In this document: piece after piece, positions 22,192 through 30,499 of the stretch | Layout of the letters: the number at the start of each line of letters is the position of its first letter | Numbering within the stretch: position 1 is the stretch's first letter | NCBI GenBank assembly: GCA_012959665.1 | Contig: DUCT01000018.1 | Span: forward strand, 1 to 43,772 | Origin: Myxococcales bacterium | GTDB taxonomy: Bacteria > Myxococcota_A > UBA9160 > UBA4427 | Length of the DNA: 43,772 nt | Direction of reading: 5' to 3' | Translations under genes and position numbers: made by a program | The notes under the pieces: generated by a model | The model's input: only the letters and a program-made list of their open reading frames with translations | Told to the model about the DNA's origin: nothing | Databases searched by the model: none

Positions 22192-23450
22192 CGATCGCAC
22201 TCCGCGCCCTCGATATTCACCAGGGCCAGGGTCGGTGCAACATCCTCGAGCGTCTGCCCGACGAGCATCGCCGGCAGAGCCTGAGCGTGAAAGAAGCTCG
22301 GCGCCCGGCAGCGCACCCGCCTGGGCGTACTGCCCCCGTCGGAGATCAGCGAGAACCCGAACTCTCCGTTGGCCGACTCCACCCGCGTACTCCCCTCGCC
22401 CGGAGGCACGCTTGGCCCTCGCGCATAGGCCGAAGCCAACTCGACCCGATCGGCGAGCGCCCCAGTCCCTTGGTGGGCGTCGTTGCGGTCGAGCCAAGGG
22501 TCGCGAAGCCTGAATTCGCCGGGACCCAAAGCCTCCAAACGAGTCACGCACTGGGCCACCATAGAGAGACTCTGGCGAATCTCCTCCACGCAAACGCGGT
22601 AGCGGTCGAGATTGTCGCCCACCAGCCCCACGGGCAAATCGAAGACTAACTCGTCATAGACGAGGTAGGGCTCGCTTCGCCGCAAGTCCGCAGCGACCCC
22701 AGCCGCTCGGAGTGTCGGACCGGTCACTGCGAAGGCGAGACACTCCTCGGCCGACAGCTTGCCTCGTCCCCCAAGTCGGTCGATAAAGACTCGGTTCTGG
22801 CCCAGGGATGTATCCAGTTCCTCTAGGTCATGCAGCACACGCTCAAGCTCAAGGCGGGAGAGAGCTCCGAATTCTGGGGGAAGCCCGGATGAGACCCCGC
22901 CCAGGCGTACATAGTGGTGCATCGTGGGCGCACCGGAGAGTCGTTCAAGGAGGCTCCAGAGTCTCGCGCGAGCATCCAAAGCCCATGCCCCCTGCGCATC
23001 GGCGCCGAGAACCCGGGCAACCGTGGCAATCCGTCCAAGGTGGTCGGCCGCCCGGCCCAGTTCCCCCCCCAATACACGCAGCCAGTCCGAGCGCAGCGGT
23101 GCTTCCCAGCTGAGCATTTTTTCCACCGCCAAGCAGTAGGCGGTGGACACCATCATCGATGAGTGCGACTGCAACCGCTCCACATAGGGAATCGCTTGGT
23201 GCCAACGACGGTCCTGCACCTGAGCCTCGAAGCCCTGATGCCCGTACCCGAGGCTGACCTCCAGGGCAAGAATCCTCTCCCCGTCGAGTTCCACCCTCAG
23301 ACCCAGAGCGCCTCGGATCGCCGGGTGATGGGGGCCGAGTTCGAGCGAATAGGGCTCGCGATTCAGATCCAGGTGGGCTGTCCCCGCCAAGGCCTCTGAG
23401 CGATTCTGCTCCCGACGCGAACGGGGCGTCCGTTGGGCTGCGTCCGCCAT
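22188..23450 (-). CDS. NuoD-like (49 kDa) subunit of a complex-I-related module
   Basis: 420 residues related to the 49-kDa subunit of NADH:quinone oxidoreductase and to large subunits of group 4 hydrogenases. GPHHPAIRG (39-47) and GYGHQGFE (68-75) match the family and keep the quinone-site His (His71). In VERLQSHSS (90-98), Ser95 stands where complex I has its key quinone-binding Tyr, and Gln94 replaces the neighbouring Asp/Glu. The hydrogenase Cys pairs are also missing (the C-terminus reads VNIEGAECDR). It therefore looks neither like a normal quinone reductase nor like a NiFe hydrogenase. The ATG overlaps the nuoC-like stop (TGATG). Confidence 0.88.
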   Translation of the reverse strand: MADAAQRTPRSRREQNRSEALAGTAHLDLNREPYSLELGPHHPAIRGALGLRVELDGERILALEVSLGYGHQGFEAQVQDRRWHQAIPYVERLQSHSSMMVSTAYCLAVEKMLSWEAPLRSDWLRVLGGELGRAADHLGRIATVARVLGADAQGAWALDARARLWSLLERLSGAPTMHHYVRLGGVSSGLPPEFGALSRLELERVLHDLEELDTSLGQNRVFIDRLGGRGKLSAEECLAFAVTGPTLRAAGVAADLRRSEPYLVYDELVFDLPVGLVGDNLDRYRVCVEEIRQSLSMVAQCVTRLEALGPGEFRLRDPWLDRNDAHQGTGALADRVELASAYARGPSVPPGEGSTRVESANGEFGFSLISDGGSTPRRVRCRAPSFFHAQALPAMLVGQTLEDVAPTLALVNIEGAECDR

Positions 23451-23935
23451 CAGAGCCCCGGCTCGTCGGGAAGACCCGGTGCTTCACCTCGATGCGGATG
23501 ACCCGAAAAATCCTCAGGCAGAAGAATCCGACGAAGATCAGGATGCCCCTCGAAGGAGACCCCGTAAAGATCCCACACCTCCCGCTCAAGCCAGTCCGCG
23601 CTAGGCCAGATGCCCGTCATGGAATCGACACGGGGTGCCCGATCTGGCAAATCGACGCAGACGAGCAGGCGGTAGTGCCATTCGGGCCACACAAGCGAAT
23701 AGCGAATTTCAAGGCGCGGACTTTGGGGACTGGGCACGAGAGCCGTCAGGTCCCACAGGACCGCCGTCCCCAAGACTTCGTCGTTCAGCAGCCGCCCCAT
23801 CAGCCGTTTCAGATTGTCCTTTTCGACAACCACTCGATGCTCGCTCTTGACCTCCTCGACGAAACTTTCGAAGGCATCGGGTGCCAGCACCTTGAGCCGG
23901 CTCAACACGGGGGAGTTACCGGGGGCATCACTCAA
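23450..23935 (-). CDS. NuoC-like (30 kDa) subunit
   Basis: 161 residues, the length of a separate NuoC rather than a fused NuoCD. The signature [20 protein letters not shown] runs from residue 117 to 136, followed by [11 protein letters not shown]. The start is TTG overlapping the nuoI-like stop (TTGA). In complex I this subunit is a non-cofactor scaffold of the peripheral arm, next to B and D, so its presence fits a B-C-D-I connecting module. Confidence 0.9.
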   Translation of the reverse strand: MSDAPGNSPVLSRLKVLAPDAFESFVEEVKSEHRVVVEKDNLKRLMGRLLNDEVLGTAVLWDLTALVPSPQSPRLEIRYSLVWPEWHYRLLVCVDLPDRAPRVDSMTGIWPSADWLEREVWDLYGVSFEGHPDLRRILLPEDFSGHPHRGEAPGLPDEPGL

Positions 23936-24471
23936 CGGTCGTCATCCCTGAGCCGGCCCTTCAGCAAGGCGGCCGGCACAGAGAGCGCGTCCATATCGAA
24001 AATCAGGCTCCCTGGATCCGAAGCCGCGATTTCCACCAGGGGACTCATCACCAGGGCATCGGCGGGGCAGACCTCCTCGCAGAGGCCACACTGAAAACAA
24101 CGACCCATGTCAATCTCAAAGCGGTCGATCCCAGTCGCCGGAGACATGGGCACCGGATCCTCGTCTGCTTCAAGGGTGCCCTGCTCGGCACCCGCCTCGA
24201 CGCGAATGCACCGAGCAGGACAAATTTCCTCGCAAAGCCCACAACCCACACAACGCGGACGGCCGCCGTCCGCCACGAGAATCGGCATTCCACGCATGAA
24301 CGCCGGACGTTGGTAGGGCTGAAGGAGACGCGGGTCTCGGGCAGCATCCCGGCGTCCGCGAGAGAAGCGTCGGCCAGCTATCCACAAGCCGACCAAGAAC
24401 CCCGGCAACCAGAGTCGCTCAAGCAGGCTGAGCCGCTCACTTCGCCGAACTTCGATTACGCCACCGGGCAT
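23932..24471 (-). CDS. NuoI-like subunit with two [4Fe-4S] clusters
   Basis: 179 residues with two ferredoxin motifs: Cys74, 77, 80 and 84 ([11 protein letters not shown]) and Cys125, 128, 131 and 135 ([11 protein letters not shown]). An N-terminal amphipathic stretch ([18 protein letters not shown], about 16-33) could touch the membrane as in complex I. The ATG at 24471 is chosen although no good ribosome binding site is seen; the frame continues upstream into lipB. The cluster types fit N6a/N6b. It lies 28 bp after lipB and overlaps the nuoC-like gene by 4 bp. Confidence 0.88.
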   Translation of the reverse strand: MPGGVIEVRRSERLSLLERLWLPGFLVGLWIAGRRFSRGRRDAARDPRLLQPYQRPAFMRGMPILVADGGRPRCVGCGLCEEICPARCIRVEAGAEQGTLEADEDPVPMSPATGIDRFEIDMGRCFQCGLCEEVCPADALVMSPLVEIAASDPGSLIFDMDALSVPAALLKGRLRDDDR

Positions 24472-24499
24472 TGGGAGCAATGTAGAACGGCGCCGCCCG

Positions 24500-25171
24500 T
24501 CATGCGAATGCCCGGCCGAAGGTTCGGGCAATTTCTTGGCGAACCCTTTCATCGAGACCCAGTGGCCCACACCCCAGCTCCCGGCCAACCGAAGTCATTT
24601 CCACGTCCTTGAGACCGCAAGGAACAATCCCGTCAAAGCCCGAGAGATCCAGGGTCACGTTCAGCGCAAAGCCGTGATACGTGACCCAGCGCTGGAGACC
24701 AATTCCGATAGAAGCGATCTTGCGTTGGGCAAGCCCCTCCCCCTCCCGTTCTTCAGCCATGAATACTCCCGTTCGGCCGACCACCGATCGACCTCGCAGC
24801 CCGAGTCGCTCCAGGGCTTCGATCAATGCCGACTCCATCCTGCGAAGAAAGTGATGAACGTCGAGTTCTCCTCTCGCCGCGAGGTCAACGATCAAGTAGC
24901 CCACCAACTGCCCAGGAGCGTGATAGGTCACGTCTCCCCCGCGCGAAACCTCGTGGAGACCGATCCCCCGAGCCGCCAGGATCTCGCGGGAGACCAGGAG
25001 ATTCGCTTCCCGAGTGTTCCTGCCCAGGGTGATCACCGGCGGATGCTCCAAGAGGAGGAGCCTGTCGCCCGAGACACTATTCTGGCGACCTTCGACGGCC
25101 TTGGCCTGAACTTCAAGCCCCTCCGAATAAGCGACTCGGCCCAGCCATTCGACGCTCAGGCGCGACTCCAC
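24500..25171 (-). CDS. lipB: Octanoyltransferase LipB
   Basis: Transfers octanoate from acyl carrier protein to lipoyl domains, the first step of lipoate synthesis in the cytoplasm. The 223 residues include RGGDVTYHAPGQ (78-89), the catalytic Lys151 in RKIASIGIG and the acyl-accepting Cys185 in IVPCGL. The GTG at 25171 is preferred since it gives the family N-terminus; the frame is open further upstream but runs into the E2 gene. It begins 22 bp after the E2 gene whose lipoyl domain it could modify. LipA, the second enzyme, is encoded at 35363-36271. Confidence 0.94.
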   Translation of the reverse strand: MESRLSVEWLGRVAYSEGLEVQAKAVEGRQNSVSGDRLLLLEHPPVITLGRNTREANLLVSREILAARGIGLHEVSRGGDVTYHAPGQLVGYLIVDLAARGELDVHHFLRRMESALIEALERLGLRGRSVVGRTGVFMAEEREGEGLAQRKIASIGIGLQRWVTYHGFALNVTLDLSGFDGIVPCGLKDVEMTSVGRELGCGPLGLDERVRQEIARTFGRAFA

Positions 25172-25193
25172 AGGGTTCACCGGAGGGCTCGAA

Positions 25194-26549
25194 TCAAAGG
25201 TCGTACTCGGCTTGCTCGAGCCCTTCACGAATCCTGTACAAGAAACCGTTCGCGGGAGCGCCGTCCACCGCGCGGTGATCGTAGGAGAGCGCAATGTGCA
25301 TCATCGGGCGAATCACGATGGCGTCCTCCCCTGCCAGTGTCCGAACCACGGGCTTTTTCACCATCTCTCCCATGCGGACAATGCCCACCTGGGGCTGATT
25401 GATGATCGCGAAACCGTAGAGATTTCCCTTTCTGCCGGGATTCGAGACCGTGAATGTCCCCCCTTGCAAATCATCGGCGGACAGCTTTTTCGTCCGTGCC
25501 CTCTGGGCCACTTCGTCGATGGCCGCGGCCAACCCGGACAGGGAGAGTCGATCCGCGTTTCGCACCACGGGCACCACGAGACCTTTCTCGGTCTCTACTG
25601 CCAGCCCCACGTTGATATTTTTCTTTTCGACGATGGCTCCCTCGATCACCGAGGCGTTCAAGGCCGGAAATTCCTTCAACGCGCGCACCACCGCGTAAAC
25701 GATGAAGGGCAAGAACGTAAGACCAAAGCCGTTCGCCGCCTCAAAGGCCACCCGCCGTGCCGCACGCAGAGCCACCACCCCGGACATGTCGACTTCGGTC
25801 ACGGTTCCCACATGGGGACTGATGTGCTTCGAATAGACCATGTGCTCGGCGATAATGCGGCGCATGGGCGACATGGGAATCACTCGATCGCCCTCGACCG
25901 GCGTATACGCCGGCCTTGAAGCCCGGCTGCCGGAAGGCCGCGATTTGGAGGACTGTCCCGAAGTTGGGGCGACCGGACCAGAACCCACCGGCGGAGCGGC
26001 CGGTTGCCCGCTTGCCGCCCAGCCCTCGTCGGCCTTCGGGCCGGGATGGGTCTGGGTCTGGGTCTGGGTATGGCGCAAAACATCCTGCTTGGTAATCCGC
26101 CCGGCGCTGCCGCTGCCTGTGATCCCATCGAGGGAAACCTGACTTTCGTCCGCCAAACGGCGAGCCACGGGCGTGGCCCGAGCGGCGCTCGGCGCGGGCG
26201 CCGGCGCCGTTTTGGACTCCGGGCGAATTCCGGGAGCCCCTGCAACCGGGGCCGAAGGGGCTAGAGGAGCGGAGGGGGACGCCGGAGATACCCCGGTCTG
26301 CGCCCCGCTCGCTTCCGGATCAATCTCGGCCAAGCGGGCCCCCACCGGCACCACATCGCCCTCAGCGGCGAGAATCTCCACCACGATCCCTGCCACCGGC
26401 GACGGAATCTCCGCATCCACCTTGTCGGTGGTCACCTCGACCAGGGGTTGGTCGACTTCGACGCGGTCCCCCGCCGCAACCAGCCATCTGGAAACCGTCC
26501 CCTCGACCACGCTTTCCCCAAGCGCGGGAAGTTCGACCCCTGTTCTCAT
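25194..26549 (-). CDS. 2-oxoacid dehydrogenase E2, dihydrolipoamide acyltransferase
   Basis: Core subunit of a 2-oxoacid dehydrogenase complex. The 451 residues contain one lipoyl domain with Lys43 in TTDKVDAEIPS, a long Ala/Pro linker, a peripheral-subunit-binding domain (about 124-158), a second linker and a catalytic domain with SYDHRAVDG (422-430), His425 and Asp429 being catalytic. Whether it belongs to a pyruvate, 2-oxoglutarate or branched-chain complex cannot be told; no E1 gene is nearby and the E3 (lpdA) is 10 kb away. The second linker has a (QT)n stretch at 161-167 coded by a hexanucleotide repeat. AGGGGAG lies 7 nt before ATG. Confidence 0.92.
   Translation of the reverse strand: MRTGVELPALGESVVEGTVSRWLVAAGDRVEVDQPLVEVTTDKVDAEIPSPVAGIVVEILAAEGDVVPVGARLAEIDPEASGAQTGVSPASPSAPLAPSAPVAGAPGIRPESKTAPAPAPSAARATPVARRLADESQVSLDGITGSGSAGRITKQDVLRHTQTQTQTHPGPKADEGWAASGQPAAPPVGSGPVAPTSGQSSKSRPSGSRASRPAYTPVEGDRVIPMSPMRRIIAEHMVYSKHISPHVGTVTEVDMSGVVALRAARRVAFEAANGFGLTFLPFIVYAVVRALKEFPALNASVIEGAIVEKKNINVGLAVETEKGLVVPVVRNADRLSLSGLAAAIDEVAQRARTKKLSADDLQGGTFTVSNPGRKGNLYGFAIINQPQVGIVRMGEMVKKPVVRTLAGEDAIVIRPMMHIALSYDHRAVDGAPANGFLYRIREGLEQAEYDL
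26042..26070. repeat. Hexanucleotide repeat (GGGTCT)n inside the E2 gene
   Basis: Near-perfect copies of GGGTCT run in tandem on the plus strand, coding in the minus sense for alternating Gln-Thr in the linker after the subunit-binding domain. Because the unit is six bases, gain or loss of copies would change linker length without a frameshift. Confidence 0.75.
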
Positions 26550-26726
26550 TTCCTTGCTCCCCTGAACGCCCTAGCCCTCATCGCACCGGGCCTCCATCGC
26601 CCAATCACCGCGCAGTCCGCACCCCGGGTTCCCCCTCAGCTTTTGGAGGAGCGCCCGGGTGCGGATGTTACGCCGGTTTCTACGCCCGCGGACCTCTTCC
26701 CGAAGAATCGAACCCCGCCGGACGCC

Positions 26727-27260
26727 TCACGGCGACTTGTTGGTCGACCCACGGATCTGCGCTCTCAATTTCCTCAGACCATCGAGTAACGCCTCGGCAC
26801 GGGGCGGGCAACCCGGGATAAATATATCCACAGGCAGGAGCGTTCCGAGTCCTGGGCTCACCGCATAATTATCACTGCCCCCCCCCGAACAGGCACAATT
26901 CCCGAAGGCAACTACCCATTTGGGATCCGCCATTTGCCTGTGGAGACGGCGAATCGCGGAGGCTCTTTTCGCTGTCACCGGGCCGCTCACGATTAGGAGA
27001 TCCGCATGGCGGGGCGCGTAGTGGGGAATTCCGCTCCCCAGTTCGTCGAGATCGGGCCGTGGGCCGATACCCGTCTCCATCCCCGCTGCCCCACAGCAAC
27101 CTCCGGTCAGAAAGATCGGCGTCAGCGAGTGACTCCTGGACCAATTCAAAGCGCTCTCCAGCCGGGTGGTCCAACCTGCGGCCTGGGGCAACGCGAGTTC
27201 CCGCTCAGCCCATTGGGTCGCCGCCTCGTCCGCTCCCAACTGCCTCTCCCTTCCCCTCAT
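26727..27260 (-). CDS. NuoB-like (20 kDa) subunit, N2-cluster type
   Basis: 177 residues related to the subunit of complex I that carries the terminal [4Fe-4S] cluster N2. All four expected ligands are present: Cys55 and Cys56 (GGCCGAAGME), Cys122 (GNCACSGG) and Cys151 (PGCPPR). The loop after the CC pair differs from the usual CCAIEMM, so it is a divergent member. The ATG at 27260 has AGGGG 9 nt upstream; in-frame starts exist further upstream (27278, 27377). It is separated from the I-C-D genes by the E2 gene and lipB, with 177 bp to E2. It is divergent from pcs. Confidence 0.87.
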   Translation of the reverse strand: MRGRERQLGADEAATQWAERELALPQAAGWTTRLESALNWSRSHSLTPIFLTGGCCGAAGMETGIGPRPDLDELGSGIPHYAPRHADLLIVSGPVTAKRASAIRRLHRQMADPKWVVAFGNCACSGGGSDNYAVSPGLGTLLPVDIFIPGCPPRAEALLDGLRKLRAQIRGSTNKSP

Positions 27261-27385
27261 CTCTAGACACCCCTGCATCCCGAACTCGGAATCCGGAACG
27301 GGCTCCCGCCACCCAGACAATAGCGGCTTTGTTATGCTCTCCGAATCAACTGAACCCATGCCCTTACTCCCGAACAAGAATCCAA

Positions 27386-28129
27386 ATGCTCATGGAACAG
27401 AACCATTCAGCGGACGATTCGCTCCGAGAGATGAGCCTAACCGGCCATAGAATCGCCGCCTTGGCGGTTCATCTGTTCACCGCGAGCGGAGCAGTTCTCG
27501 GACTCTTCGCCCTCATTGAAATTCTGCGCGACGACCTGCCCGCAGCCATGATCTACATGCTTGTTGCCCTGGCGATCGATTCGATCGACGGCTTCTTCGC
27601 CCGTCGCCTGGCGGTGGAGGAGTTCGCGCCCTGGGTCGATGGCCGTCGCCTCGACGACATCGTCGACTACCTCAATTTCGTTATCGTGCCCTGCGTATTC
27701 ATATGGCAGGCGGGGAACGTCCTGGGCCCGGCCTGGCTCGCCATCCCCGTCCTCGCGAGTGCATTCGGCTTTTCCCAGAAGGAGGCCAAAACCGATGACA
27801 ACTTCTTTCTTGGCTTCCCTTCCTATTGGAACGTGCTTGCCTTCTACCTCTGGCTCTTCGAATTCTCCCCCCTGGCCGGCACGCTCTGGATCGTCGGCCT
27901 GGGAATCGCGGTATTCATCCCCTACAAGTACGTCTACCCCAGCCGGCTCTCTAATCATGCCCTGCGCTACTTCACGAGCTACTCGGGACTCCTGTGGGCG
28001 ATTGTCCTGGGATGGACCGCCCTCAATCCGGCTACGGCCAGCCAATATCATGTGGCCGAGTTGAGCCTTGCCTACCCGGCGCTCTACCTTGGCCTCTCCT
28101 TCAAACTTGGCGGACTCCATCGCGGTTGA
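27386..28129 (+). CDS. pcs: Phosphatidylcholine synthase (CDP-alcohol phosphatidyltransferase)
   Basis: Integral membrane enzyme that joins choline and CDP-diacylglycerol to give phosphatidylcholine. The 247 residues show many hydrophobic helices and the CDP-alcohol motif in its Pcs form: DG at 68-69, AR at 72-73, G86, D90 and D94 (IDSIDGFFARR then DGRRLDDIVDYLNF). KTDDNFFLGFP and the PYKYVYPSR segment match rhizobial Pcs. The wider spacing inside the motif separates it from PssA and PgsA. The start is uncertain (27386, 27392 or 27431). Its stop overlaps the next start (TGATG), coupling it to hemH. Confidence 0.88.
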   Translation: MLMEQNHSADDSLREMSLTGHRIAALAVHLFTASGAVLGLFALIEILRDDLPAAMIYMLVALAIDSIDGFFARRLAVEEFAPWVDGRRLDDIVDYLNFVIVPCVFIWQAGNVLGPAWLAIPVLASAFGFSQKEAKTDDNFFLGFPSYWNVLAFYLWLFEFSPLAGTLWIVGLGIAVFIPYKYVYPSRLSNHALRYFTSYSGLLWAIVLGWTALNPATASQYHVAELSLAYPALYLGLSFKLGGLHRG

Positions 28130-29208
28130 TGTGTCTCGCCCCGTCCTCCGTAGACGACACCCAGGTCCTCATGCAGACCCCTCCCAGTCCCGTGTCGCCC
28201 GTTGGCATCCTCCTCGTTAATCTGGGGACGCCGGACTCCCCTTCGGTGTCCGACGTTCGGCGCTACCTTCGCGAATTCCTGAGCGACCCAAGGGTCTTGA
28301 CCATGGCCCCCCTGAGCCGCTGGCTGCTCTTGAACCTGATCATCCTGCCCTTCCGGCCGGGCAAGACCGCCCAGGCGTACTCGAAAATCTGGCGCGAGGC
28401 GGGTTCGCCCCTGTTGATCCACTCGCGCGCCCTGGCCGAGGCCCTTGGCACTCACCTGGGCGAGGGCTTTCGCGTGGAGCTTGCCATGCGCTACCAGCAG
28501 CCCGATATCGCATCCGCCCTGAAGCGACTGCAGGCCGCAGGCGTTCGGCGTGTGCTGGTATTTCCGCAGTTCCCCCAGTATGCCGAGGCTGCTACGGGTT
28601 CGGCGGTGGCTCGGGTGCAAGAGGAAGCCATTCGCTTGGGAAGTCCTTTCAAACTCATCACCCACGGCGATTTTTATGCAGATCCGGGATTCATCGAGGC
28701 GCAAGCGGACACCATGCGTCCCCTGCTGGCCGACCGGAATTGGGAGCATGTGCTCTTCAGCTACCACGGGTTACCCGAATCCCAACTACGGCCGATTCCG
28801 GGTTGCCTATCCGACGAAAATTGCTGCGATGAGCCCGGCGCTCCAGGACGGCGTTGCTACCGCGCTCAGTGCTTCGCCACGACTCGCGAGTTGAGCCGCG
28901 CGCTGCATCTCCAGGAGGGTGGTTACAGCAGTTCCTTCCAATCAAGGCTGACACGAGACCCCTGGATCAAGCCGTATACCGACTTCGTGCTCCCCGAACT
29001 CTACGCGGGGGGGAAGCGATCCCTGCTGGTGGTTTGTCCCGCGTTTACCGCCGACAACCTCGAGACCCTCGAAGAGGTGGGGATAAGGCTCCGCCAACAG
29101 TGGGAAGAACTCGGAGGAGAGCACTTCGCCCTGGCGCCCTGTGTCAACGACTCTCCAGGCTTTGTGGAGGCCGTCTCGGCGTGGGTCGCGTCTCATCTGG
29201 GAAATTGA
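28129..29208 (+). CDS. hemH: Ferrochelatase with internal cysteine cluster
   Basis: Inserts Fe(II) into protoporphyrin IX, the last step of haem synthesis. From the TGATG-coupled ATG the protein has 359 residues; an ATG at 28171 would give 345. GILLVNLGTPDSP (26-38), the active-site His213 in SYHGLPES and the C-terminal CPAFTADNLETLEE motif are all present. Cys226, 232, 233, 243 and 248 lie in an insert after the active site; a class of bacterial ferrochelatases, including that of Myxococcus, binds a [2Fe-2S] cluster through such internal cysteines. It is convergent with hemE. Confidence 0.95.
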   Translation: MCLAPSSVDDTQVLMQTPPSPVSPVGILLVNLGTPDSPSVSDVRRYLREFLSDPRVLTMAPLSRWLLLNLIILPFRPGKTAQAYSKIWREAGSPLLIHSRALAEALGTHLGEGFRVELAMRYQQPDIASALKRLQAAGVRRVLVFPQFPQYAEAATGSAVARVQEEAIRLGSPFKLITHGDFYADPGFIEAQADTMRPLLADRNWEHVLFSYHGLPESQLRPIPGCLSDENCCDEPGAPGRRCYRAQCFATTRELSRALHLQEGGYSSSFQSRLTRDPWIKPYTDFVLPELYAGGKRSLLVVCPAFTADNLETLEEVGIRLRQQWEELGGEHFALAPCVNDSPGFVEAVSAWVASHLGN

Positions 29209-29222
29209 ACGCGCCGCCCATT

Positions 29223-29264
29223 CCCCTGATCGCCTACCCCTGATCGCCTACCCCTGATCGCCTA
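29223..29264. repeat. Three perfect 14-bp units between hemH and hemE
   Basis: CCCCTGATCGCCTA is repeated exactly from 29223, 29237 and 29251. The last three bases of the third unit are the hemE stop codon (TAG on the minus strand). Because 14 is not a multiple of three, the TGA on one strand and the TAG on the other fall in all three frames over the three copies. Confidence 0.93.
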
Positions 29265-30296
29265 TCCCAGTGAGCGCACCGCCGAAGTGAAGGCGCGGAC
29301 GCCCTCCACCGGCGTGCTCGGAAGGCAGCCATGGCCAAGGTTGGCGATAAAGCCCCGGGCGGGGCCCGCATCCCGAGCCATCTCCTGCACCCGCTTGCGA
29401 ATCGAATCGGGGTCCGCCGCCAAGGCGCAGGGGTCGAGATTCCCCTGGAGCGACACCCGGTCGCCGAAGCGCTCCGCCGCGTCGGCCAGGGGGGCCCGCC
29501 AATCCAAAGAGATCACATCGGCCCCAGAGTCGGCCATTTGATCTACCAAGTGCGCGCCGTTATTCACGTAGAGAATGAACGGCGTGTCGTCGTTTCGAAT
29601 GCGTCGAATAATTTCCTTGTGGGTCGGCGCAATCCACTCGCGATACTCCGCGGGCGAGAGCAGCCCCGCCCATGTATCGAAGAGCTGCACCGCCTGAGCA
29701 CCCGCCTCGATCTGGGCATCGATATAGCCGACGGTCATCTCGGTCAGGGTCGCCAGCAATTCCCGTAGCAGCTCGGGTTCGCGGTGAAGCATCGTCTTCA
29801 GGCTCGCGAAATCCTTGGATCCGCTTCCCTCTACCATGTAGGCGGCCAGCGTGAACGGCGCACCGGCGAAGCCCAGCAAGGGAATGCTCCGACTCTCAAG
29901 AGCCTTGCGCAGGGTTCGGATGATTTCGAACACAAAGGGCACCGATTCCCGGGGATCGGGCACGCGAAGGGCGGCCACTTGCTCGGCGCTGCGCAGGGGG
30001 TCGGCCATCACCGGACCCGGTGCGAAATCGAAGTCGACCCCCATTGCCGGAATCGGAGTGAAGATATCCTGGAAGAGGATCACCGCCTCGCTCCCTACCA
30101 GGTCAATGGGCTGGAGCGAAACCGTCACCGCGCGCTCGATATCCCGGCACATCTCGAGGAAGCTCACGCCTTTGCGGACAGCGCGATACTCGGGCAGGTA
30201 ACGACCGGCCTGTCGCATCAGCCAGACCGGAGGTCGATCCACCTCTTGCCCGCGACAACTGCGCAAAAAACGATCCTCGGCGGTCAATTCGGCCAT
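29262..30296 (-). CDS. hemE: Uroporphyrinogen decarboxylase
   Basis: Cytoplasmic enzyme that removes four carboxyl groups from uroporphyrinogen III to make coproporphyrinogen III. The 344 residues have the standard length, RQAGRYLPEYR (28-38), the substrate-binding FQDIFTPIPAMG segment and the C-terminal ANLGHGCLPSTP motif. AAGGGG lies 4 nt before the ATG. It faces hemH tail to tail with only 53 bp between, filled by a tandem repeat, and is divergent from ispH. The stop codon is part of the repeat. Confidence 0.97.
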   Translation of the reverse strand: MAELTAEDRFLRSCRGQEVDRPPVWLMRQAGRYLPEYRAVRKGVSFLEMCRDIERAVTVSLQPIDLVGSEAVILFQDIFTPIPAMGVDFDFAPGPVMADPLRSAEQVAALRVPDPRESVPFVFEIIRTLRKALESRSIPLLGFAGAPFTLAAYMVEGSGSKDFASLKTMLHREPELLRELLATLTEMTVGYIDAQIEAGAQAVQLFDTWAGLLSPAEYREWIAPTHKEIIRRIRNDDTPFILYVNNGAHLVDQMADSGADVISLDWRAPLADAAERFGDRVSLQGNLDPCALAADPDSIRKRVQEMARDAGPARGFIANLGHGCLPSTPVEGVRAFTSAVRSLG

Positions 30297-30499
30297 CTTT
30301 CCCCTTCTTCTGCCCTCTGCTTCGAAGCTTCAGCGTGCTCCACCCCGATCTCATCATCGCCGACTACGCCCGACTACGGCCACTTCACCGGTGGATACCG
30401 TTTCTTTGCGAAGCTGAGTGTACCCCCACCACCTCTTTCCGCCCGCGGGAAACACTTCGTCGACTGCCCTCTTCCCCAAGGACCGCTAGTCTGCTCGCC

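Noticed and set aside
22192-22593. Upstream extension of the small gene after nuoD
   Set aside because: The extension lies fully inside nuoD in another frame; the TTGA-coupled start with a GGAG site explains the gene better.
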